Below, piece by piece: positions 11,401 through 24,835 of a stretch of 64,000 bases of DNA; positions within the stretch are counted from its first letter, which is position 1; each line of letters opens with the position of its first letter. The DNA comes from Opisthocomus hoazin. Taxonomy: Eukaryota; Chordata; Aves; Opisthocomiformes; Opisthocomidae. The DNA lies in the NCBI RefSeq assembly GCF_030867145.1, contig NC_134434.1:124001-188000 (forward strand), in the 5' to 3' direction. Both the position numbers and the translations under genes were made by a program. The notes under the pieces are model-generated. The model did not search any database and had not been told where the DNA came from. It saw only the letters and a list, made by a program, of their open reading frames with translations.

Positions 11401-12590
11401 GCGAGCTGCTAGACCAGCTCCCTTTTCCTTGGTCACACCCCTACAAATTTTGTAAGGAACTCCTTATGGATTAATTTTCTACCCTTTTTTAAACTGTGAA
11501 TCCCTAAAGAATTTCTTAAGGAGATGCACAGCTTTCAGACATTTTACATAGTTCATATATGCCATATGACAATCTACCCGATCTACATTATCAGCTATCA
11601 AAGGTCATGTACGACCTCACTCAGGAACCCAGGCACCACAGGTAGAAAACCCCTGTTCTGCTGCTTTCAAACTGTATTCTTTAGTCTGGAAAGATTCAGG
11701 GACATCTTGCTGGACCTTTGGAATGTGGTGTTGCATCTTAAGGTACCTCATCCGTTTCCCTGCCCCTTTCTTGATTCACAGAAAGGGCCATGGAATAAGG
11801 ACTGTGTAGCTATATGTAAAGAGATGTACCTCTTGCCTTAAAAAAAAAAAGGAGAAAAGGCTGTATGTAAAAGAAGAGAATAAAATCTTGCAAGGTCCTT
11901 AAAGAATTGCTCTATTTTTCTCATGTCATTCTTGCTCCTAAAACACTGCCTCCTTGATTCTCAGCCCAGTCTCCTCTTGCTCCTGCATTTTTCCTAAGGT
12001 ATAGACTTTTGTCTTTCGAACAGACCTTGTGCATTCATCTGCTGATAAACTGTTTATCTTAGCTTTTATGAGGGCGCCTTGCTGCAAGCCAGCCAGAGAC
12101 AGGATCCTGGGTGTTTGTCTTTTTTTTTAAAAGAGGGTCCGGGAAGTGACGGATATTTATACCTCCCCTTGGCTCTATATATCATGGGAGGTGGAACTCC
12201 ACTGTCTCTGTTTCTCACTTTTTCTTTCAGCAGTGTCTTCTGCCGTAAATCTGAATCTCTCAGAACAGACTTCTCTTGGCTGCAACCCCACTTGGAAGAA
12301 TTAGTTTTCATTTATTTATTTATTTATTCACGCAAAAGGTTTGCAACAGAGGAAACCCAAAGTTCTTCTAAATCTTCACCCTCCTCTACCCCACCTAACC
12401 ATCCTACTTTGTGTGCCAAATGCTAACATCTCAGCAGCCAAGAGAAGAGACCGGAGCCAGCTGAGCGTCTCACAGTTTGCAGACCAATTCATTATGGAGA
12501 GGGAGGCCAGCGGGAGAATTGGCAAAGATGACACAGAAACCAAGGCATTTTTTACGTTAAAAAATGACACTTATATTTACAAGGAATGAC
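8430..12590. other. Intergenic DNA upstream of NOG, first part
   Basis: No supported gene was found. The open frames are short, with no coherent codon bias or splice pairing. Small local repeats are visible: a doubled CATGATCTCATT-type unit at about 11023-11050 and a (TTTA)n tract at 12311-12328. The position upstream of noggin makes enhancers likely, but I cannot place any here with confidence. Confidence 0.5.
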
Positions 12591-12599
12591 TCCTGATGG

Positions 12600-13140
12600 G
12601 GATTTGAATTTCCACACAGGCAACATTGTTTATCCAAACAAAGTCCCTGTAGCAGCATATATTACATATATACACACATGACAAGTAGGAACGTATTTAT
12701 CCTTTTTGCCAGCCTGCTTATTAAGATAAACATCTATTGAGACAAACCAAGTTTTTATTATTCCTTTTTTATAAAACACTAAAGACAACTGAGTGACAGA
12801 GATTCAATGAAGCAAAAAATACAGCAACCCCCCAATCAAGCCCTGTGTGTGTGTGATTCATTGATGCCAGCTACTGAATAACCTTGATACACAACATTTC
12901 CCACCTCTGATATTTAAAAAGACCTCCTTGCCCTTTTAGCACCAATGGAGCCCTTCAAATGTTTTATTGCTAATTGTCTAATGCTATGTGATGAATGGCT
13001 GCTTGACTGAAAATGACAACCCCTTCTCTCTCAACTACTTCATTTTTCTGGCTCCGGTGGGGGTGAAGAGGAAAAAATAAATCCAATTACATCATATTTA
13101 GCCTGTTGGTTATGAATGAAGGAAAATTCAATTTATTTTA
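12600..13140. promoter_or_regulatory. Candidate conserved enhancer block
   Basis: This is an AT-rich, CpG-poor block with no coding frame and no visible repeat. It is dense in homeodomain-type cores (CTAATTG and CCAATTAC near 12970 and 13083), GATA/forkhead-like words (AAGATAAACA near 12724) and TGATTCATTGAT near 12855. Its texture resembles vertebrate conserved non-coding elements near developmental genes. That is inference from appearance and position only. Confidence 0.3.
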
Positions 13141-13149
13141 AAAGTACTT

Positions 13150-15590
13150 CTATCAACTAAGTCCTGAGCCCCCAGGTCCCCTGCACTCAGTAAATGTTGC
13201 CTCAGATACTGGGGCAAAATGTTCTAAGAGACTCACAGGTTTTGTGGAAGCACAAAATCCCAAAGGCAGGGTCTACTCCTGACCAGAGAGCAGGGGGAGC
13301 AGGATCGCAAATATACGCAACTCAGAAAGCCCCGGCCAGATCTAGAATGGCGGCACTTTGTGCTCACAAGAAGTATTTTGGCTACAGGGTAATAAAAGAG
13401 CAGAATTTAGCCCAATATATAAACCAACTCCTGACTATAGTTTTGCCTCCAGAAGAAATGCAGCAGAGGAAGGTCCCACAAATTGGGAACCACTGCTTTG
13501 TTAGACATTCTTTAAATTTGCTCTGGCTAGAAAATCTGCAAGGATGAAGGAGTTTTAATGACTAGAAAAAGATGAAACTGTGTGTCTTCCCCCAGCATTT
13601 TGTAATTATCACTTCTTTCCTGCCTCTTATGTTTTCTCCCTTTAGGGAATCTGATCTCTTCAAAAAGAAGTAGATCACAATGATCAGGCAGAGTGGTGTG
13701 CATACCATTATCTTTGCAGCCGCTACAAAATGTCACGAAATACTAACTCACAGCGACTGGGTTGGCTGTGAAAAGTTGTATGTTCAATAGGCGACTTTTC
13801 AAAGGAACATGCACCTTTAGTGGCAAACAGAATGATTTCCACTTTCTCTCACAAATGATGAAACAGGCACACACATGGGGGCATGGGATTAATTCAGATA
13901 CAGAAACAGACACAAAGGAGACTGATTCCAAACCTGCTCATGTTCAGTATGAATCTCTGGGATGTGTTTCTTTGGCTTGGGAGTTTCAAGTCTTTGCCTG
14001 TGAAGGCAAAGGGACCCAGGCGAGTAAAATAATGAATCTAGGCTTCCCAGACGCAGATCTGACATTTGCTCTCTCCCTCTGACTCAGGCTTTGACTAGGT
14101 TCAGGGATTAATTAGGCCATGCAAACGAGTTAGGTTCTCTCCTCTGGCAACCTGGTCACATAGGGAACCCCGACCCCTCCCCTTCCCCACACTCTCCTTC
14201 CCCATAATGAAGCATGACTGTAGTAAAACAAGTCTTTTGATGGTGCCTCTTCTCATCACTTTCAAGACAAACAATGTCTCAGAAGCCCCCTAGCTGCTTT
14301 TATTTTTCTTATATCTACAGTTACATCTTGGGTGTGTTTACTCATCCTCATTAAATAAGTTGTCGTCCCCCTCCCCCTTTTTTTTTTAATATCCTTACTT
14401 TATTGCAGTTTACACAACACATCAATTACAGGATAGAGTTAAAAGCTTTTAGAGCCATTCTTGGGTACAGAGCAACATCCCACACCACCACCATCACTAA
14501 AAGAGAATTGACACAGGGTATAGTAGGAATATGAGACAAACAGCCCCACGGCAAACATCTCCACAGCAAAGAAAGAAGTGGTCACAAATCACTACTTTGC
14601 CCATGGCAAAGCATTGCTTGTCAATAGTCAACTTCCTTTGATAAGCCTGAGTAAGGACTTTGGGGTTTTTTTTCATTAAAAATATTAACAAGCGACTATT
14701 ACCCTCCTCCTTTTAATACAGATACTTGGAAAGTCTAAGATGGCACAGTAGGAAGAAATATCCCATCACATGACTAGCAGTCAGCTAGACCTTCCTGCAT
14801 ACGCCTTGGTCTTAGGATTGTTTTCTTTCAAGCAAGACTGAAATAATGACACTTCAGCTGAATTTCCTTGCTGTTCAGCATGCCTTCTGAAGCCACATCA
14901 CCTTTTAAAGTACTTGTTTTCATAATAAACACATCAGCAGTTCAATAAGATGCCAGATGCAATGGCATGTATTTTAACTATTTGGATTTGCTCTCTCTCT
15001 ACATGTACGTGTGTCTGTGCAAGCATCTATGTGTATGCATGCACGTGCCATTGTTCCCCTGTAGGAACAGCCCTTCCATTGCTCCCACTCTTGATAGGAT
15101 AATGTGCCTTTGGAATACTATTCTGCTTTTATTTACAAAAAGGTAAAAACCAAACAAAATAAGAGAATCGCCCTGACCACTGTGGAAGTTCCGCAAGAGT
15201 TTTCCACACTTTGAACATGAAGCTTAACTTTTGTAAGCAAACTGAACACTTCAACTCAAATATTGGGTATTGAAAAAGACTTGGACAAGGGATTCAAAGA
15301 AGAGACATGCCTTTGTAACAGAAAAAGAAGCAAAAGGAACACTGCTGCATTTAAAGTGTCTCATGGCAGAGATCATGGCAGAGATGGCTTTTTATGCCAC
15401 TTGCACTTAAGATCTCCCCATTTTTCTCATCAGAAAAGAAGGTCGGAATAACCTTGCTCTGCAGACCCTAACCTAAATCACTCTCTCTGTGGGGACAGCT
15501 CAGCTCCAGACGCGGGAGTCTGCCTGTCATCATTCTGCGTTAGGTCCGTTCAACAAATAAATAAATAAGTGGCCTTCCCCAGCAGCCTAA
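13150..15590. other. Intergenic DNA, unique and non-coding
   Basis: I see no gene. The interval holds short unpaired frames, a repeated ATGGCAGAGATC unit near 15364 and an (AAAT)n tract near 15556. Nothing else stands out. Confidence 0.5.
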
Positions 15591-15599
15591 GAGGGCCCT

Positions 15600-16300
15600 T
15601 GTGTGCCTAGGCTCGGTCCTGCCCGGTGGCTCGCTGCTGCGGGGCCTGAAGGGAGTGGGGCAGGGGGCGAGGCGGGGGCAATCGCCCTCCAACGCTGCGA
15701 ACCGTTTGTAAATTACCCTAAGCTTCCTTTGGTCATTATTCCATTAACTGCCTCTTGGTAGATCTGTCAGTAACTAAGCTGGGACTTATTTGTAGAGAAT
15801 CAGAGGCTATTTGCTGTACTAAGTGAGCCATGAGAGCGAAAGGGTTTGGGATTTATTTGTAATTACAGTCGGGATTTTTTTCTTCTCCTCCTCGCCCGGA
15901 CCCCACCGGTACTTTCATTCACATTCCCTAAGCTGAAGCTGGCGCCAGGATCACAGGCCGGCCCTGTGTTTATGTCATTGAGACTGGGACAATATTTCAG
16001 TGTGGAGCCAGACCGCAGGGATCCACTCTATAAAACCCTCACTAAAAATAGCCAGCCGCCCTGCCCCCCCCGGCTCCCCGCGGGCCGCCGCGGGGCCGGC
16101 GGCAGCGGCAGCGTCCTCAGGGCCGCGCTGCCGGGCGGGCCCCGCTGCCGGGCGGGCCCCGCTGCCACCGAGCCGCGCTCTGCCCGGGCGGGCGCGCGGG
16201 CGGCACCGCGGGCAGCCGGGCTGGGGGCTGCCCGGCCCACGGGAAGACCCCGGCGGCACGGAACCGGGGCGAAGGCTTCGCCTCTGCCCGAGAAACCTTT
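15600..16300. promoter_or_regulatory. Intergenic CpG island with TATA box and MEF2 site
   Basis: A GC-rich island, densest at 16,050-16,270, follows an AT-rich block (15,690-16,050) that reads like a conserved element. At the border a TATAAAA (16029-16035) is followed by CTAAAAATAG (16042-16051), an exact match to the MEF2 consensus. If this is a promoter it would fire on the + strand into the island. The + strand frames of 150-160 codons there are Pro/Ala/Arg/Gly-rich and not convincing proteins, so any product may be a long non-coding RNA. A 17-bp unit is tandemly repeated 2.3 times at 16127-16166. Confidence 0.4.
16127..16166. repeat. 17-bp tandem repeat in CpG island
   Basis: The unit GCTGCCGGGCGGGCCCC occurs twice in a row, followed by a 6-bp partial third copy. 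It is seen directly. Confidence 0.9.
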
Positions 16301-19300
16301 CCTGCGGCAAATCAGAAAAAAAAAAAAGAACTGAACATCTCCATCTCGTAGCTGTCAGTTTTACTCAGAAGCATGAACCGGGCAAATCCTGCAGCCTTTT
16401 CAGTGCCAGTGTTGGTGAACCCTCGGCTTGGGAGGAGAAGTGTAACTAGGAGTATTTATTGATTAGTTCAACAGCTGCACAGATAAGATACCGGGTGCGT
16501 AACGCACAGATGTTCAAGGTAAGAGCCTGATCCTGCAGCTTAGATCCGGGCAGTGGGAAGGGCTTCATTCAAGCAGCCTGTGAAGTGACAGGAAAAGCTC
16601 AAGTGGATTTTAACGGGCAATAGAGCCTTCCAAAAGACAGCAACAAAAAGCAACCGAGCCTCTTCATTCCCCGAGATCCCTGTTTGTTTAGCTGCTGAAA
16701 AAGCATCCCCAAAGGCAGCAGACGAGTGCGTGTGTGCTCGCACATGCAGGTGTCCTGAGATGGGATGCTGCCACTGAGCGCCAACGCGTGCCCATCTCCA
16801 GGAGGAACAAACCCCTCCGAGAACAGCTTCCTTCCAGCTTCCTGTCCCGGCATCACTGTCCCGGCATAGGTGGTGTTGATCAAGTCAGTAGGAACCGGAG
16901 CCACGCGTGGATGTTTGCTCAAGCCAGCGGCAAGCTGCAGTGCGTGCAGGGGAAGAGCTGGCTGCGGAGCTGTGGTGCGGGCCAGCTGGCGGTGAACACC
17001 AGGGTTTGGCTCGGTGGAGGACCCAGTCTCACGCCTCACCCACGGTCCAAGCCGGCCTGCCTGCCCATCTGGGCGGCACAGCTTGTTGCTGGTACAGCTG
17101 CAGGCAGCCACCACCTCAGCAGAGATGGTCGCGTGGGTCTGTGACAGGACTGAACTCACAGCTCTCAAATCCCGGGTAGTGCTTCAGAACCCTGCTGTGC
17201 CACACAAGGTGCTGCTTATAATGAACCTCGACGTTGATTTGAGTGGCGCAAACTACATCATTCACTGGGCAAAGAAGCCATTTTGTACAAGGAGATAAGA
17301 CTGTTGTATCGTGGACTAAGCATGCAGGAAAATAATGGCTCCTTGTTCAAAGGCTGCTCTGAAAATTTCCAAAACATGAAGAAGGCACATACAGTAGCAT
17401 ACAAGGGCAGCTGTGGTTTTGTAAAGAGATTTATCAGAGACTTTGGGAAGAGAATCCAGCAGATTTCATACAAACCAGTACACGTTTTCTGCACCGTGCT
17501 ATGTCTACTCAGAACTTGCCCAGTGATTATTCGAGTTCAGCTTCTTCTGACAATTGTTCACTTTTCTTTTTTCAGCTAAACGTATCAGGCGCACGTTAGT
17601 GGACTGTAACCAGGATCCCTTCGCAGCAGGCATTGTGCGCACGTTGATCAGCAGTTCAGGCTCTGAATTCTGGATCATCTCAGTAGATTACACAGATAAA
17701 AGTTGAGAAGGTAATAGCACACAAAGTACCCAACTGGCTTGCCCAAGGTCACAAAACAGCAAAACTGAGAAGAGGGCTCCACTTCCCCTGCTTAGGACCA
17801 GTTCCTATCTCTCATAAGAGCAGCTTGTTGGCAGGGGTACGGCACTGGGCCTCACGGATTCCATAGTATCTTCTGGTTTCACTGGAGTGGCAGTTAATCA
17901 TCAATTAGAAAGGGAGATCCAAATCACAGCTGCATGAAAGGCAGTGACAAAACTCCACAGCACTGCTAACAGTGGCCTTATCAACTGGCACTGGACTTGA
18001 CAGAATAACAACTGTAGTTACAGGCAACAGTTGTGCAGCGTGTGAAATACTGGTTGCTCTCTGCACAACTTCCCAAAGTAATCCGTGCAGCAATGAAACA
18101 CTACATAGATAAAATCTAGTTTCGAAGCAGCCTTCTAAATTTAACATAATTGTTGCTTTTATAGGGCTTCTCACTATTTTATCTGAATAGTCGCTGGTTC
18201 TCAAATACCAGTCCTGGGGACAGAGGACCTTCAACCACCTTCAGACAAAAGTGTGACATACAAAGGCATAAAGCTGAAGGGCCTTTGTGTGGAGGAAGCA
18301 TTTTTGATAATGAACCATGTTCTATCACGTGCCATTAGTGTCTGAGAACCAGCCCTGAATTCTTCTCACGCTTCATGCTACAGCTTTTCAGTACTGGAGC
18401 AAATGCCATTTGTACTTCTTTCTACAGGCAGCGTGCAGACTTTCGTCTTTGGAGTTTGCTGATCGTGCACCTGACAATGGATATGCAATGAGACTGCTGC
18501 AGAAACAGGACTCTCTGATTTGTTACAGTAATTAGATGCTAAGTAGTGAACGAAGCAGACCACTGCAAGAAGATAGAGGCAACACTTGCAGGAACCGAGC
18601 ATCATCACAGAAAAATGAAATCTCTCCCTGTGTTCTGCCAGAGCACCCCAGTGCAGTAGCATATAAGCAACTGAAAACTCTTCACAGGTGGCCACTTTAA
18701 TGTATATGTCTCATTTTCGACAATGCTTAAGCTATGCCGCCTCAGACTCCATTCATAGCAGGGTGTGCACTCCCAACAGCTGCAATTCAAGCCAGCTGGA
18801 ACTGTCCTTTGAACATACAAAGTCCTGATATGAAATATCAGCTCTTAGGTGGCTTGAATAAGCACACCCACACTTAGGGGATACTTGATAATTTTGACTG
18901 TAGACCATCTATATCTTTTAGTTCTCCAGCCATAAATCGACATCACACCCATGATGATGCTAGGAAGATAAAGAAATATATCCTTTCAAAGATTTATTAT
19001 TTATGTTATCATAGTACCTAAAAGCTTGGACATGGACCAACCATGTTTGGTACTGTACAAACGTGTAAGAGAAAGGCAGCCCTGCTGCCACAAAAGTTTA
19101 TAGCAGAAGTTAAAACCGTGAGGTAACAGATGGTATGACAGAAGAAAGACAGTGAAACAGTACCGTCTGCTGGTTTGCTTCAGCACACCTGTGCTTCAGC
19201 ACCTATGCTCATTTTTTTTTCAGATAAAACAGTAAAAAAAACCTTCTAAAAGAAGGCTTAAAAAAATTCAGATACTCTGGTAAGACCGACACAAAAAATT

Positions 19301-22300
19301 CTGTACAGCCTATGCGCTAGGCTTTACAGCCTGTGCTCCATACGTTTTGATGGACACAGTCTCTTTCAAAAAGTCGGTGCTGTGAACTGCCAGTGAATCT
19401 AAAAGTTTTAAATAATGCTGAGCACTGGAGTGGTTGGCTTCACACAGAAATGATCACACATTAAGAGGTAAAAAACCTGTCTGCGTATACTATAGAAAGA
19501 CACAGCAATCTGAGTTTTCCATGTGCAACAAAACAAAGTCTTTATAGTTATTTATTTTTTTTATTGCCACCTGACAAACCCAGTCAGATGTTAGAGCCCA
19601 CTATCAGTCAGGTCTTAGGCATACACACTATAAGGACTGGTCCCACCACAAGCACCTTATTACGTGATGGCTTTCCCACCTAAATTGAAAGGTAATAATT
19701 TATCTTAATTTTACAAGAAAAGTTGTTCTGAATTTGCAGATCTCTGCATTCTCTTCAAGTGAACAAGCAGACCTGAGATTTTAGCAATTAGCTGGATTTT
19801 ATGCCTCTTTTCAAAGTATTGCAGGTATCTGTTGTGGGAGCAATCTGCGGACCCCCTTGAAAAAGTTCATGGAAATGTATTCTTTCAAATCATTGCCCAG
19901 CCTTTCTCCCTACCCTCTACCATTTCAGGGCAGGAGTACATATACAGTTCTCTCTTTTCCTTGGCATCTGGACAACTCTTCTACTGTCACTGCCCTGTAG
20001 TCCTCAGCTGGCACAAGAATTCCAAAATAAATGAGCGTGTTGTAATCAGGAGAAAAATATTGTGTCCTTGTTTTTGCAGCTCAGCTTCTCAATGGCCACC
20101 ACAAGTTGAGCTGCATATTTCTTTAGAAAAATATGCGTGCATCGGTAACTTGGCAGGCCACTCATTGAATAGACATTTAGCTACTTAACTGTTTACTGTT
20201 GCCAACAAAGTTCAGTTGATGAACTTGAAATAGGGCAGAAGAGGCACCTTGACAAACAGCACACGGTTACCAACAGGCGGGTGGTCTTTATGGACAGCAG
20301 ACCTTTACCGCAGATCTGCTGGTCAAGAGACTTTAATGAGTTTCTGTGAAACCCAAAAGCTAATAGTAAGAGCAACATACTATAGCATACTATTTTACTC
20401 TTTAAAGAGACAAAGATACTGACTAAATATCTTCTAAGTTGAAGCATGTTTCAAGAAATCCCAACAGATAATTTAGAAACCTGCCTCTAGGCAACTAAAG
20501 AAGAGCATGAGCCAATACTCAAAACCAGCATGGAAGCACTTAAAGGTGTGTTGCTGTGTACAGTCACACAGCCCCAGGGAATGTATTACCCAGAGGACTA
20601 AAAGGGCAAGGATGGGGTTTTTAAAGCACTCGCTGTCGGCTTAGCCCTGCCAACTTTCACTGCTGCCAAACTGCATCCAGAACGGCAGGTCTTACCTGTG
20701 TTCAACTCCCAGACCCAACGCTCTTACCATGGCCATTCAGTATCCTCCACTTCTTTCAAAAAATGAAGTTCTGTCTCAGCTTCATTTCCACTAAAACTGA
20801 TGCACAAAGTCCCAATTTATTTATTCTGTAGCCTCAGTGCTCCCACTAGTGTTTTTACCTGTCCCCCACTAATTCACACCAAAACAATCTTCAAAGTACC
20901 CTAATTTGCACTTTCAACCTGTGCCTTCTTGCCAGCCTAGAGGGTATAGGGTAGAGCCAGAGCTGTCTATTTGCTCAGGCTGGAAGATTTAAGTCAAGAT
21001 CACTCACACCGCCAACAGTTTTCCGATGTCCCTTCCAGAGGCCTCAGTGGAATGACAAGTTCTCTGGGAGTAGACTGGGACAGAGTCGGCACCAAGAGCT
21101 GGAGGAGATGCTCCCACACCCGGGCAGCACTGCACAGATGGCAAGGTCACCATCTGCAACACTCACTGCTGGCTGGCGACAACCCGACCAGTCAGGCTAC
21201 TGACTTGATCCCCAGGCTGGTTCAGCAGCACAGAGGCATTAGTGCACTACTGCCCAGGGCTGTTTGCGTTCTCCAGCAGGGCTCAGCAGATCAGCTCAGG
21301 GACAGGAGGGCCATGGAGGAATAGGTACAGCCCAACTGCACCGTTTTTTCCACAGCTGTTGATTTTGATTATGAAAGGACAGTGACTGAGTGTTACGAAA
21401 TTCCGCAAAACATGACGGTAATAATAAAGTGCGAAGCATCACATGGAGTCTAAAACTATGCGTCATTTCAGTGGCTGCTTACATGCAGGCGATTTAGACT
21501 AGTTAACAATGTAGACCAAGATCAAAATAACTCCTGTATGAATTAAAGTACAGGAGATATTAACAGTTACACCAGCAGGACTAGCTGCATTATGCTGAAA
21601 ATATCCACACCAAACGTGCATGGTGAAGTTATAAGGGAACGGGGACAATTGGTTCTTTTTCCACAAATTTCACATTAAAGAGGTGAATTGCTGTCTTGTA
21701 CCATCCAGTATGAAAAGGTGGTCAACACTTTTGAAGTATTCAGGTATTTTTTAATTTAAAGAATGCCCCAGTACAAGAGACATCTTCCAGAGGCAAAGTT
21801 CAATACATTCTTCATGTTCTCTTACAACTTTGCACATAGACTTAAAAAAAAACCCAAAACAGTCCTTGGGCACACAAATTGGGCTGAAGTGTGACCACCT
21901 GAATTGGCTTTTCTTTTAATGACTTCATATTTATTCATTTCCCTCAGCTTTCACAGAAATTATGTGCGCACATGAATAAGGCATACATAGGGCCAGATAC
22001 AAACTATTTTGAGAGCACAGCTCCTCCTAAAAATTTTCACGGGAATACACGCTGTAGTATATGTATCTTACGGGATATGTATTAAATATACTTTTAGAGT
22101 TCATCGTAAGTCACATTTTTTGCTTTTCCTTGAAAAAAGGTATTGGGAGGCAAATAATTTCTGTTTTTCCATATCCAGTAAGAAACGTGAATTTAGACAG
22201 GCAGTTCAATGCAAAGGGCGTGTCAATCTGCAGCAAGTTTCTCCAAAACTTAGTTGTATTCGCTGTTTCTACTCAAAACTGCAACTGCTCCAGTACTCAG

Positions 22301-24480
22301 ATACTGGGTCATAAAATTGAGTTTATTTTCAGTGATGTTAGGACACCTTTATGATCTGAAGCGTCCTTCTCATGAACATACATACTGAACATGAGCTAAT
22401 AGCTCTTAGTCACCTCTTGGTTAAATGAACTAGAAAGAGTTGCCTAGGTATCTTGCCCTAAGGTATGTTTTCCAATCCCTGAATCATTCTTCTAAGTCTC
22501 TACTAATCCTTCTGAGTCTTTCTGAAGTCTGACTACCAGAACAGGATGAAATACTTCACTACTTGTATTAATATGGATTAATATGGATATGTATGTGGTA
22601 AATCTGGTCATTTGGCAAATAATTAAAGTTAAAATAATTGGTTAAACCACAAATAGAGGAGACAAGCAAGAAAAATACCAGTGAAAGACATTAGTTTGTC
22701 ACTTCAGATGAGATTTTTAACATGAAAGCTGAAAACTAGATTATTGCCTGCTTGGGATGTAATGAGGTAGCTGATACTCAGTACAGCTGCATTCCCTCCA
22801 TCTTTCATGGCTTCAGTGGATGCTGAAATGAATCTTCAGTTTGTTTTTAAAACGAATTGCCAAAACTAAAACATTTTTTCTCAGCATTGGTTGAACTGAT
22901 TTTCTGTAAACTGATTTAGCAAATAATGTAGAACAAGTTGAAAGCGAAATAATAAAGCTATCTGTCACAAAAAACAATGGACCTCTCATCAGCTTGCACA
23001 TTAGGGGGCCCAACAGCATGGATCTCATTTGCTTCATACTGGCTTCAAAGTGAAAGCTATCATCAAGTGCATAAAGGATATTCAATTCATAAATGGTAAC
23101 TAAATTGCCTTAAATATAATTTTGTTAAATGGGTTTTAAAAATGCGATACTGGACACTGGATGCAATCTCTGCAGAATATAAAAGACCAGTGCATGAGAT
23201 AATTTTCTTCCAAGTTGCCCTTTTTTCCGATATTGTGGGAGTTTGCTGATTTACTTTAAGGAAAAATATTACCATAAAAACTCCAGCTGAGTAACTGTGC
23301 TTTTAAAAGCTTGTTGCATTAAGCCTTTTATTTTACCTACATTCTTACCCAAATCCTGCCTTGACAGGTGCAGATAAAAGAAGTAAGTCCAGAATTGCAT
23401 ATATTCACGACATTTTTATATTTTAACAAGCAATACAGTTTCAGTAGCCTCCTCCTTTGAAAACCTTCAGGACCCAATGCCAGCATGAAGCTCAACACAG
23501 ACATAGTTACCATCTGAGCTTACACAGAGGAGAAAGCTCCATTTCTTTTCAAGTACAGTGGACTAATGCAGGGGGAAAGTCCATAGCGCTGAATTCATCC
23601 TGAATGTTAAAACCATGGACTGCAATAGCATTCAGGGTCAGAGATGAGTTTGGCCTGTTGTGGCTATGGCTATCTAATTTAATTAACATTTACATTCTAA
23701 AAGAAACCCCATTTGCAAGTACTAAGTAATATGGTAAATATGGAACAAATTATCAGCAACAGCAGGGGAGATTTAAAATATGCATCTTGAGTTTGGAACC
23801 ACTCAGAAACCTGCGGTGATGCAATCATTCAAACAGAGTAATCTGTAGGAGTTTAACTTTGCCGAGAATGCACGCGCAAACCGTCTTCCAGAGGCTCATC
23901 GGCATGGGTGACACACAGCCTGCCCGTGGTTGTTGCAACGCCTCATCCATGTGGACTCACACCTGAGTGACACGCACATCAGGTGTTTCCCAGTGACTTA
24001 CAGCAGTGCTTTTGAACCTCTCTTGATTTGAAAACCCTTACGGCTTTTCTAAGGCATGATGCAGATCCCTGTATAGTGAGTTTAAGGCTGGTGGCGATGG
24101 CTGCAGGTTGCAGCTGAGAGGTTCAGACCAGCCATGACTCCATGTTGGTGAGCCAAAGGCAGGCCTGCCCCACCCCACTTGTGTCACAACCCTCAGGGGG
24201 CCTCCGGTCACTTCAGAGCCCCGAAAATGATAAATACCTGAGAGGTGGCGGCAGCGGCCATCGATGGTTGGCGCAGAGGAAGCGATCCACGCAGGCTGAG
24301 CTGTATCAACGCGGGCGCCATGTCTGGAGCATGGACCTGCTGTAACCTTGCAGCTAAGGGCCCAGGGGCTGTCGAAAACAATGGAGGGTTTTTTCAATCC
24401 ATTCATGTAGAGGTCCTTGGATAATTCTCCCCTCCCACACCCTGCGAACCCGCAGAGCACATTAGGGCGTAAAATCAAAG
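16300..24480. other. Intergenic DNA between two CpG islands
   Basis: No supported gene was found. A minus-strand frame of 189 codons at 16599-17168 lies in moderately GC-rich DNA, but has no recognisable domain and no splice context. A MIR-like SINE relic is present near 17725-17800. The rest appears to be unique sequence. Confidence 0.5.
17725..17800 (-). mobile_element. MIR-like SINE fragment
   Basis: The stretch GGCTTGCCCAAGGTCACA, followed by an ACAGCAAAACTGAG-type segment, matches the reverse complement of the tRNA-derived MIR core (TGTGACCTTGGGCAAGTCACTT). The fragment is short and old. Orientation and family come from remembered consensus, not a search. Confidence 0.5.
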
Positions 24481-24835
24481 GCGGGATGGCCCAAGCCAAG
24501 CCTGGCGGGCGCCATGACCTCAGGCTGCCCAGGAGAGGGCGCCGCGCGGGGGCCGCGGGCGCCATTTTGGGCGGCCGTGAGGGGAGGCGGGGAGAGGCTA
24601 GGCGCGGCGCGGCGGGCAGCGCGGCCGGGCGGGCTGCGTACGGCCGCGGTGGGCAGGCAGTGGGTCCCCGCCCAGGCCCCAGGCCGGGCACAGGCGGCAG
24701 GCGTTCGGGCAGCAAAGGCGAGGGGCGCAGGGCAGTGTTAGCCTGGGGCTGCTACGGAGAGCCCCACCTGAGCCGCCACACAGCCGCTGCGTGCTCGGTC
24801 ACCACAGCCGCCTTGGAGTCCTCGGGCTGCTGAGG
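24480..24835. promoter_or_regulatory. Short intergenic CpG island with CTCF-like and YY1-like sites
   Basis: This is a CpG-dense block of about 350 bp far from either gene. At 24529-24542 CCAGGAGAGGGCGC matches the CTCF core with one mismatch. At 24559-24570 CGCCATTTTGG is a YY1-type element; on the minus strand it reads CAAAATGGCG and contains an ATG. YY1 sites of this form commonly sit just after transcription starts, so a minus-strand start near 24,580 is possible. A minus-strand open frame (24038-24715) leaves the island in that direction. Confidence 0.4.

Noticed and set aside
16599-17168. 189-codon minus-strand frame
   Set aside because: It has no domain, no splice context and no promoter motif, and a similar-length frame lies opposite. 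Treated as chance.
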